Below the pieces are notes generated by a model. It was given only the letters and a program-made list of their open reading frames with translations. It had not been told where the DNA came from and did not search any database. The position numbers and the translations under genes were made by a program. This document shows positions 57,334 through 64,000 of a DNA stretch of 64,000 bases, piece by piece. The stretch's first letter is position 1. The number at the start of each line of letters is the position of its first letter. Origin of the DNA: an uncultured Flavobacteriaceae bacterium. GTDB lineage: Bacteria; Bacteroidota; Bacteroidia; Flavobacteriales; Flavobacteriaceae. The DNA lies in NCBI GenBank assembly GCA_947494695.1, contig CANLWB010000006.1:62001-126000 (forward strand), given 5' to 3'.

Positions 57334-58398
57334 ATGACATTACAAGATTTAGGCTTTCATAAAGCATTGGAACACTATCAAAAAGAACAAGGTCTCACCG
57401 CTTTCAACGTAGGTAGAATTATTAAAGAGCATAGGGACCGATACACCATAACATCTGAAACAGGCGATTTTGATGCCGAACTTATTGGCAACCTAAGATA
57501 CGGTGCAAATAGCAGATACGATTTACCAGCTGTTGGTGATTGGGTAGCATTTTCAGACTACGATAATAATAAAGCTCTTATTTATGCCATCTACCCAAGG
57601 AATTCTATAATTGAAAGACAGACTGTTGGTAAAACCGGACAGGTTCAAATTATTGCCACAAACATAGATTTTTGCCTGATTGTTCAGGCCGTAGATCGCG
57701 ACTTTAACATGAACCGATTAGAACGCTATCTAACCATTTGCAATGCGTCTGGAATACCACCTGTGATCATTTTAAATAAGATAGATTTAATTACTCAGGA
57801 TGCTCTAAAGACTATGAGTAATAAGATTAAAGAAAGGGTAAAAACTGTTCCTTTAATCACTGTAAACCACCATAGCACGGGTTACAATTCTCTAAATGCG
57901 TTCATTAAAAAAGGCAAAACGTATTGTCTTTTAGGGTCTTCCGGCGTTGGAAAATCGACTATTTTGAACGCACTTGCAGAAGCCTCTAAAATGAAAGTAA
58001 ATACCATTAGTTCGAGTATTAATAAAGGAAGACATACCACAACGCACCGAGAATTAATTGTTTTAGACCGTGGAGGCATCCTTATCGATACTCCGGGTAT
58101 GCGAGAAATTGGTATCACAGACACCTCGGAAGGCTTAGAAATTACTTTTGAATCTATTTTAAAATATGCACAACATTGTAAATTTAAAAATTGTTCCCAT
58201 ACACAGGAATCTGGTTGCGCTGTTATTAAAGCAATGAACATGGGTAAAATAGATGAATCTGCTTTTAAAAATTTTCAAAAAATGGAAAGAGAAAAACAGC
58301 ATTTTAAATCTAATACGCTGGAACGCAAAAAGAAAGACAAAGCTCTTGGTAAATTAATTAAACAAGAACAAAAAAGGCGCAAGGATTCGAAATTCTAA
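57334..58398 (+). CDS. rsgA: Ribosome small subunit-dependent GTPase A
   Basis: A 354-residue circularly permuted GTPase: an OB-fold domain (about 30-110), then NKID (G4) before the P-loop GSSGVGKST at about 201 (G1), then DTPGMREIG (G3). A zinc-binding region (CKFKNCSHTQESGCAV) and a basic tail follow. RsgA helps the final maturation of the 30S subunit. At 354 residues it is of the longer type (usual about 300). It is alone, with its own terminator. Confidence 0.95.
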   Translation: MTLQDLGFHKALEHYQKEQGLTAFNVGRIIKEHRDRYTITSETGDFDAELIGNLRYGANSRYDLPAVGDWVAFSDYDNNKALIYAIYPRNSIIERQTVGKTGQVQIIATNIDFCLIVQAVDRDFNMNRLERYLTICNASGIPPVIILNKIDLITQDALKTMSNKIKERVKTVPLITVNHHSTGYNSLNAFIKKGKTYCLLGSSGVGKSTILNALAEASKMKVNTISSSINKGRHTTTHRELIVLDRGGILIDTPGMREIGITDTSEGLEITFESILKYAQHCKFKNCSHTQESGCAVIKAMNMGKIDESAFKNFQKMEREKQHFKSNTLERKKKDKALGKLIKQEQKRRKDSKF

Positions 58399-58406
58399 AA
58401 ATCTGT

Positions 58407-58453
58407 AAACCATTCCCTATGATGTTGTCTTTAAACTTAATTGGGAATGGTTT
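58407..58453 (+). terminator. Terminator of rsgA
   Basis: AAACCATTCCC (58407-58417) pairs with GGGAATGGTTT (58443-58453), then further Ts. Confidence 0.8.
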
Positions 58454-58554
58454 TTAAAATCTACACCGTGAAACGTATTCTTCTTTCCCATACAATTTAC
58501 TCATAACTAATTAAGTAAGAAATCACTCAAAAAAAACATTCAAATCTGCTTTTT

Positions 58555-58573
58555 ATTTAGAATCATTCTCAAT
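58555..58573. promoter_or_regulatory. Fur-like iron box of the TonB receptor operon
   Basis: ATTTAGAATCATTCTCAAT is a 9-1-9 inverted repeat with one mismatch and fits the Fur-box type ATTTAGAATnATTCTAAAT. It lies upstream of and touching the -7 box, a position for repression by iron-loaded Fur. Confidence 0.75.
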
Positions 58574-58580
58574 AGTTTTG
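58573..58580 (+). promoter_or_regulatory. -7 promoter element for the TonB receptor operon
   Basis: TAGTTTTG matches TAnnTTTG, 60 nt before the ATG, overlapping the last base of the Fur-like box. Confidence 0.6.
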
Positions 58581-58597
58581 CAGCAAAATATCAGTTA

Positions 58598-58620
58598 TTT
58601 TTATTTATTCTAAATAAAAA
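58598..58620. other. AT-rich 10-3-10 inverted repeat in the leader
   Basis: TTTTTATTTA-TTC-TAAATAAAAA pairs perfectly. It contains ATTCTAAAT, an exact Fur half-site, so it may be a second weak Fur contact or a leader hairpin. Confidence 0.5.
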
Positions 58621-58640
58621 CAAACAGTTATAACTTTAAA

Positions 58641-61277
58641 ATGACAAAAACCCTCAGTCTACTAACCACTCTAAGCCTATTATTCTGTTCTATGTCCTTT
58701 GCCCAAAACGGTAGCATTATCGGGACTATTACAGACCATACCCAAGTACCACTTACTGGTGTAAACATTGTAATTAAACATACACCACAAGGCACCCAAT
58801 CTGATATTGATGGTAACTTTGAAATCATAAATATTTCAAATGGTAGTTATACACTTGTAATCTCCTATATAGGTTTCAAAACCAGAGAAGTTCCCTTTTC
58901 AATATCAAATAACACAACAAACAATTTAGGCACTCTAACCCTGTACGAGGGGAACGAATTGCTAAGTGAAGTTATTCTTAATGGGGAGCGTAAAAATAAA
59001 TTTTCAAGAAAAAAGACAGCCTACGTCTCCAAATTGCCTCTAAAAGATTTAGAAAATTCACAGGTATATAGTACGGTAACCTCTGAACTTCTAGAGTCTC
59101 AAATTGTCACAAATTTTGACGATGCCATAAAGAATGCGACCGGGATTAGTAAATTATGGGAATCGACCGGAAGAAACCCTGGAACGGGAACCGGATACTT
59201 TTCAGTTCGTGGTTTTTCAACACAGCCAGGGCTTGTTGATGGGCTTCCCGGATTTACATTTAGTGCTGTAGACCCTTCTTACATTGAACGTATCGAAGTG
59301 GTTAAAGGTCCCGCTGCTACCCTATTTGGAAGTACAGTAACGTCCTTAGGTGGTCTAATAAATGTGGTTACTAAAAAGCCTTACGAAGGTTTTGGTGGTG
59401 GCATTTCTTATACTACCGGTTCATTTGGAATGCACCGTATATCTGGAGACATCAACACACCTCTAGGTGATAAAAATGCCCCTTACTTTAGAATGAATAC
59501 ATCTTATTTAACACAAGATAGTTTTCAGGATGCTGGTTTTAGAAAAACATTTTTTACAGCACCTTCTTTAACTTACCGCCTGAATAATCGTTTAAATTTG
59601 TCGTTTGGTATTGAATATTCAAATACCGAACAAACCAATCCGTCCATGTTATTTTTAAGAAGAGGACTTCCATTGGTTTCTAAAAAAATTGAAGAGATTA
59701 ATTTAAATCCAGATAAATCATTCACGTCGAATGACCTTACCTTAACCAATTCAATCTTTAATAGCAGAGCTATTGTTGATTATAAGATTTCTAATTCATG
59801 GAGTTCTCATACTATTTTTGCAAGCACGTACTCTAAGGTTCATGGATATTATCAATACTTAAGTGACGGATCTGCTGCCGCGTTCCTTTCATTGCAACCG
59901 CTAACAGATATTCCTTTTCCCCCATTACAAAATAGTGTTAACGACATTCTGGGAGAAGCAAGCGCACTACTATCACAAGAGGCGTTTACCCGAATTTATG
60001 ATCATCGAGACGGAGCCGTCACAAAATATAACATTCAGCAAAACTTTACGGGCGACTTTAAGATGGGATCCTTACGAAACCGTATGGTTATTGGTTTAGA
60101 TTTTGTTCATAGAGAAAAGGTCTCCAGAAATAAAAGTGCAAACCCCGTTCTCACACAAAATTCTAATTTCCCTTTTATTATTCAAACGTTAAATGCTCTA
60201 GAAGCCGGACAAGGAGACACTCTGGCTTCGAGATTTGCTGCTTTCCCTTATTTTGATGGTTTTTTCTCTCCTAATGGCCATATTATACCAACAACGTTTA
60301 CACCTAACACAAAATACAACGTTACTAAGGCCGATTTAGATGTTATTTTTGACCAAATACCCGAAAACTTTATTGAGACAGGTTCGCAAAGTTTTGCGGC
60401 CTATATTTCCGATGTTATAAATATTACCGATAAACTTACTTTAAGTGTTGGCTTGCGTTTAGATCATTTCGATCAGAAAGGTGATACATCTAATCCTTCA
60501 GATGATTACACCAAAACAACCGTTTCTCCCAGTGCTGGAATCGTATTTCAACCTGTTTTAAATAAACTGACTCTATTTTCTAATTATCAAACTGGTTTTA
60601 TAAATGCCGATCCGGAAATAAACAATGACGGTAGTGTAACAACCTTTAAACCTACCAAAGCAAGACAATTTGAAGGTGGTGTAAAAACGAATCTTATAAA
60701 CGGAAAATTAAATATGGGGATAAGTTATTACCATATTATTGTAAATGATAGAGGGAATTCAGATCCGCGAGCTCCCCTATTTCCTATAAGAATTGATATG
60801 AAAGAATTGATAAGTAAAGGATTTGAGCTAGAAGTAAATACCAATCCTCTTAGTGGTTTGAACCTGCGCGCTTCTTACGCGTTTAATGATACTAAAATAA
60901 CCGATCCTTTTAGCCGCATAAGAAACATCAACTATACCGAACTTCAAGACAGAAGACCAGAAGCATCAGGCCCTGAAACAATATATAATTTTTGGGCAGA
61001 TTATAAATTCGATACGCATAGTATTTTGAAAAACTTCGGATTAGGAGTTGGTTTTAATGGTGCTTCAGAACATTTAACAGTAAATAATGCAGTTACTGGT
61101 GAGTTCACCTTACCAAGTTATATCATTTATAACGCATCTGCTTATTATGATACAGATAAAATTAGAATTGGATTTAAGGTTAACAACCTTACAGATGAAA
61201 CCTATTATAATGGTTGGAGCACCATAAATGTACAGGCTCCGAGAACCTTTGTTGGTACCATAGGATACAAGTTTTAA
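58641..61277 (+). CDS. TonB-dependent siderophore receptor
   Basis: An 878-residue outer membrane receptor with a signal peptide ending SFAQ (about residue 22), a carboxypeptidase-regulatory-like domain (about 25-115), a TonB plug (DDAIKNATGISKLWESTG, SVRGFSTQPGLVDG, ERIEVVKGPAATLFG) and a beta-barrel with terminal YKF. The plug type is that of siderophore receptors. The Fur-like box before it and the PepSY gene after it support ferric siderophore uptake; the siderophore is unknown. Confidence 0.93.
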   Translation: MTKTLSLLTTLSLLFCSMSFAQNGSIIGTITDHTQVPLTGVNIVIKHTPQGTQSDIDGNFEIINISNGSYTLVISYIGFKTREVPFSISNNTTNNLGTLTLYEGNELLSEVILNGERKNKFSRKKTAYVSKLPLKDLENSQVYSTVTSELLESQIVTNFDDAIKNATGISKLWESTGRNPGTGTGYFSVRGFSTQPGLVDGLPGFTFSAVDPSYIERIEVVKGPAATLFGSTVTSLGGLINVVTKKPYEGFGGGISYTTGSFGMHRISGDINTPLGDKNAPYFRMNTSYLTQDSFQDAGFRKTFFTAPSLTYRLNNRLNLSFGIEYSNTEQTNPSMLFLRRGLPLVSKKIEEINLNPDKSFTSNDLTLTNSIFNSRAIVDYKISNSWSSHTIFASTYSKVHGYYQYLSDGSAAAFLSLQPLTDIPFPPLQNSVNDILGEASALLSQEAFTRIYDHRDGAVTKYNIQQNFTGDFKMGSLRNRMVIGLDFVHREKVSRNKSANPVLTQNSNFPFIIQTLNALEAGQGDTLASRFAAFPYFDGFFSPNGHIIPTTFTPNTKYNVTKADLDVIFDQIPENFIETGSQSFAAYISDVINITDKLTLSVGLRLDHFDQKGDTSNPSDDYTKTTVSPSAGIVFQPVLNKLTLFSNYQTGFINADPEINNDGSVTTFKPTKARQFEGGVKTNLINGKLNMGISYYHIIVNDRGNSDPRAPLFPIRIDMKELISKGFELEVNTNPLSGLNLRASYAFNDTKITDPFSRIRNINYTELQDRRPEASGPETIYNFWADYKFDTHSILKNFGLGVGFNGASEHLTVNNAVTGEFTLPSYIIYNASAYYDTDKIRIGFKVNNLTDETYYNGWSTINVQAPRTFVGTIGYKF

Positions 61278-61302
61278 TTTAAGTTTGGTTAATTGCATGA
61301 AC

Positions 61303-61335
61303 GTGACTCCAAATATATTGGGTATTTGGAGTCAC
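61303..61335 (+). other. Strong hairpin between receptor and membrane genes
   Basis: GTGACTCCAAATA pairs with its exact complement at 61323-61335 around 7 nt. No T run follows, so it is more likely an mRNA processing or attenuation hairpin than a full terminator. Confidence 0.6.
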
Positions 61336-61354
61336 CTAATTATTATAAGATGGT

Positions 61355-61681
61355 ATGATAACGGTTAGTATATTTTTAATTTTTACAGGATGTTTTTTTC
61401 TTTATAACACATCTAAAAAAGCCTCACTCAATTATGGTTTTGTGCCGTCATGGAGTCAGTCCAATGCTTCAATTTCTAATTTTTTAGGTGTCACGCTTAA
61501 TACTTTGGGACTCATAGCAACAATCACATCTTTTGGAATAATAACCGGAGTATTATTTTGGATGTTTTCCTTAATCTTAATTTTAGGATGTATTGTTATT
61601 TTGGCTCCATTAAAAAAAGGGCTTTACAAGCCTGTTTCCCTTATACTTTTAGTCTTATTGTTACTAGAAACATTCAATTAA
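61355..61681 (+). CDS. Small membrane protein, DUF3325-like
   Basis: A 108-residue protein with about four hydrophobic segments. Size, topology and position between a siderophore receptor and the DUF3649-like and PepSY genes resemble DUF3325 proteins of iron-uptake operons. Sequence alone is weak evidence. It ends 3 nt before the next gene. Confidence 0.6.
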   Translation: MITVSIFLIFTGCFFLYNTSKKASLNYGFVPSWSQSNASISNFLGVTLNTLGLIATITSFGIITGVLFWMFSLILILGCIVILAPLKKGLYKPVSLILLVLLLLETFN

Positions 61682-61684
61682 GTC

Positions 61685-61987
61685 ATGCCAGCAAACCCCA
61701 AATATTTAAATAGATCGCCTTGGCATCAATTCGCAAAAATTTCTGCCGGAATTCTCGGAGGTTACATCATTTCTTCGATGTTTCATATGAGTTTAGCGCT
61801 TTGGCTTCCTCATCATAAACAGGTTTTAATTACATCTATAGTGACTCTATTTATCGTGTGGTGCATCCTGCTAATCATCCCATTTTTATTTAAAAACGGT
61901 TGGAAAGCCTGGCTACTATATCTCGGCATTATAGGAGTTCTGTTTGTGGTCTATTATTTAGGAAATCGAAATAACCCATTTATATAA
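61685..61987 (+). CDS. Small membrane protein, DUF3649-like
   Basis: A 100-residue protein with three hydrophobic segments and the pattern ISAGILGGYIISSMFHMSLA and LPHHKQVL, similar to DUF3649 iron-uptake proteins. It overlaps the PepSY gene start by one base, so translation is coupled. Confidence 0.6.
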   Translation: MPANPKYLNRSPWHQFAKISAGILGGYIISSMFHMSLALWLPHHKQVLITSIVTLFIVWCILLIIPFLFKNGWKAWLLYLGIIGVLFVVYYLGNRNNPFI

Positions 61988-63597
61988 TGAGTAGAAGGAA
62001 CTACAATGTATTCTTTAATATGCACACCGTTAGTGGCATTGTAATTAGTGTTGCTCTATATGTTATTTTCTTCGCTGGAGCTTTTGCTTTATTTAAAGAA
62101 CAAATTTCTATTTGGGAGGAAGGCAACTTTGTAAGTCATACTAAAAACCAGAATATCAACTTTGATACTATTTTAAATAATCTAAATGAAACCTATGAAT
62201 TAACGGGTAGAGATATTAGGTTTCTTTTTCAGGATAAAACCGATGACCTAGGTATTTTACTTTCTTCAAGTAAAGATACTCTGGCCTCTAAAAAAGCAAA
62301 AGAAAGTTCGTTTTTTTATGTAGATATTCTTTCGGGAGTCACCAACACATATTCTGAAAAATATAGTTTGGGAGAGTTTTTATATCGCCTGCATTTCTTT
62401 GCTCAAATCCCCACATTTGGGGCATACCTCGCTGGTTTTGTTGCGCTCTTTTTCTTATTTGCCATTGTAACTGGCATTATTGTTCATTGGAAAAAAATTA
62501 TTCCCAATTTCTATACATTTAATCCGCGAATCGCATTAAAACGCGTATGGACAGATGCCCACACTGTTCTTGGAGTCATTGGTCTCCCTTTTCAATTCAT
62601 TTTTGCGGTAACCGGAGCTTATTTGGCTTTAACTATTCTGGTTCTTATTCCTGCTAATACACTTTATAATAACAATCAGGCAAAACTCATGGAAGACCTA
62701 AGTCCAGATCGTAAAAATTACGAATGGATATCGTCTGCTCAGGAAGGCTTTCCGAGTTTTAATGCTTTTTCTAAAAAAACGGCTACACGATGGAAAAACT
62801 TCCATTTAACCAGAGGTTACATAAAAAACTATGGAGGTATCCATATGAAATACATTTTGGTTGGAACACTTAGCGATCAAGAGCGTTTTGTTAGTACTGG
62901 CCGGGTTGTATTAGATGCATATACCGGTAACATAGATACCATAAAGACACCCTATACAAGCGATTATATTCAGGATGTACAAAACGTTGTGGGACGCTTG
63001 CACTTTGCCGATTTTGGAGGAATACCTTTAAAAATCGTTTACTTTATTTTAGCCTTGGTTACCTGTTTCGTTATCATTACTGGAGTTTTAATTTGGATTG
63101 AGGCGCGTAGCAAAAAAAACAGGCCTCTTAAACAACGATTATACACTGCAAAAATTGGACATATCTATTTGGCTATTTCCTTATCCATGCTCCCTGTAAC
63201 AGCATTGGCATTTTTATTTGCAAAGCTTTCACAGGGTTACTTTGAGGATAAACAGACAACTTTTTACTGGTTTTATTTTGTAACCTGGCTCATAGCTATC
63301 GTCTTTTTCAGGTTTAAAAGAGACAACTACTTTACCAATAAATACTGTCTTTTATCTGGAGTAATATTGGGATTTTTAATTCCTATCGTTAACGGTATGG
63401 TATCAGGCAACTGGATATGGTATACTTATGCTCAACATCAATTTGATATTTTATTAATTGATCTGCTATGGCTGGTTATCGCGACGTGTTCGTTTTTATT
63501 TTATTTAAAGCTGGCACCAAAAGACCACATGAAGAGTACCTTCGTCACATCACCTATAGATTATAAAAACCTATCGGCCATAAAATCTGAAGTGTAA
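61987..63597 (+). CDS. PepSY-associated transmembrane protein
   Basis: A 536-residue inner membrane protein of the PepSY_TM family: first helix FFNMHTVSGIVISVALYVIF, helix pairs near 150-175, 200-230 and 355-380 with conserved His residues that could bind heme, and further helices at the C-terminus. Members next to siderophore receptors act as ferric reductases or export helpers. It ends the iron operon. Confidence 0.85.
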   Translation: MSRRNYNVFFNMHTVSGIVISVALYVIFFAGAFALFKEQISIWEEGNFVSHTKNQNINFDTILNNLNETYELTGRDIRFLFQDKTDDLGILLSSSKDTLASKKAKESSFFYVDILSGVTNTYSEKYSLGEFLYRLHFFAQIPTFGAYLAGFVALFFLFAIVTGIIVHWKKIIPNFYTFNPRIALKRVWTDAHTVLGVIGLPFQFIFAVTGAYLALTILVLIPANTLYNNNQAKLMEDLSPDRKNYEWISSAQEGFPSFNAFSKKTATRWKNFHLTRGYIKNYGGIHMKYILVGTLSDQERFVSTGRVVLDAYTGNIDTIKTPYTSDYIQDVQNVVGRLHFADFGGIPLKIVYFILALVTCFVIITGVLIWIEARSKKNRPLKQRLYTAKIGHIYLAISLSMLPVTALAFLFAKLSQGYFEDKQTTFYWFYFVTWLIAIVFFRFKRDNYFTNKYCLLSGVILGFLIPIVNGMVSGNWIWYTYAQHQFDILLIDLLWLVIATCSFLFYLKLAPKDHMKSTFVTSPIDYKNLSAIKSEV

Positions 63598-63724
63598 AAA
63601 AACATTTTATTGCGTATATTTAAAACATAACGAAGAACTCATGTTGACTTTTTCTATTTCCTAAAAAATGGTTGAAAACAAAAAGTCAAGATGAGTTCGA
63701 ATATAACATTAGAGCATAAAAAAA

Positions 63725-63745
63725 ACCCTGAATATTATTCAGGGT
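63725..63745 (-). terminator. Terminator of the gene entering from the right
   Basis: ACCCTGAAT and ATTCAGGGT form a 9-bp stem with a 3-nt loop. On the minus strand a T run follows, so it belongs to the partial minus-strand gene at the window end. Confidence 0.8.
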
Positions 63746-63855
63746 CCTCGAACCTGGCAAAACAAACTCACCAATTAACTTACTAAAACGTTTCGCGTAA
63801 TGCTTTTATAGAAATTCTCTTATCACTTAATTTCTAATCGTCTTAATTGAGTTCG

Positions 63856-64000
63856 CTATTGCCATTGGTCAAGATTTAATTCTGTATTTCTGTAAATGAG
63901 TTCTTCCTCTACAGTATGCACGTCTCCATTAGCATCGGTATAATTATACTGAATAGAAAAGTTTCTCGTATTGGAATTATAGTTACCGGTTCCATTAAGT
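63856..64000 (-). CDS. C-terminal fragment of a probable surface lipoprotein
   Basis: An open minus-strand frame of 47 codons runs to the window edge and ends in TAG. The end of the protein reads NRNFSIQYNYTDANG-like strand, then VEEELIYRNTELNLDQWQ at the C-terminus. This beta-rich ending, with a T/D-rich strand pair, resembles the last domain of Bacteroidota surface lipoproteins from SusCD loci, but the family cannot be fixed from 47 residues. A terminator lies 111 nt past its stop. Confidence 0.65.
   Translation of the reverse strand, partial: LNGTGNYNSNTRNFSIQYNYTDANGDVHTVEEELIYRNTELNLDQWQ

Overview
The window reads as a chromosomal segment of a marine-type member of the Flavobacteriaceae (Bacteroidota). 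The evidence is low GC, a fused ccoN-ccoO gene, a SusC/SusD glycan locus, an amylase with a type IX secretion sorting tail, many lipoproteins, and several promoters with the Bacteroidota -7 element TAnnTTTG. No phage, integron, CRISPR array, rRNA or tRNA was seen.

Layout. (1) 1-7.4 kb: a cbb3 oxidase cluster, ccoI(partial)-ccoS-ccoNO-ccoQ-ccoP-ccoG-ccoH and a COG2836 membrane protein. (2) 7.4-17.1 kb: an AraC regulator, amine oxidase and AhpD-like group, an SDR, a cyclase lipoprotein, a universal stress protein and hemN, a YceI lipoprotein, a DUF1801/YdeI-type protein, a HAD phosphatase and a signal peptidase II. (3) 17.1-22.6 kb: a tandem pair of paralogous lipoproteins, a secreted protein with a probable NADase-type glycan-binding domain, and small housekeeping-like proteins. 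(4) 22.9-26.7 kb: a 22-unit heptamer repeat, then DUF4870, PadR, PspC and GIN-domain genes. (5) 27-34.4 kb: a DUF6786-like lipoprotein, a large PQQ/cytochrome c/3-keto-disaccharide hydrolase fusion, an AraC regulator, and a ThuA protein. (6) 34.7-56.9 kb: an alpha-glucan utilisation locus. lacI, an MFS transporter, pgmB, GH65, GH97 and two GH13 genes lie on the minus strand; susC, susD, susE-like, susF-like and a T9SS GH13 amylase lie on the plus strand. (7) 57.3-63.6 kb: rsgA and an iron-uptake operon (TonB receptor, two small membrane proteins, PepSY protein). A minus-strand gene enters from the right edge.

How they work together. Two microaerobic units, ccoS onward and hemN-usp, share the same palindrome ATGAC-N4-GTCAT placed exactly 22 nt upstream of a TAnnTTTG box, which suggests one Crp/Fnr-family regulon. 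The alpha-glucan locus supports a full route: surface amylase and SusC-F capture, periplasmic GH13/GH97 trimming, MFS uptake, GH65 phosphorolysis to beta-glucose-1-phosphate, and PgmB conversion to glucose-6-phosphate. A LacI regulator with a perfect palindrome in the lacI-susC gap probably controls it. The iron operon has a Fur-like box overlapping its promoter.

The most unusual items are the PQQ-cytochrome-ketoglycoside hydrolase fusion and its neighbours, a duplicated 19-nt element inside hairpins whose stems differ but still pair (both flanking lacI), and the heptamer array, which uses essentially three unit variants.
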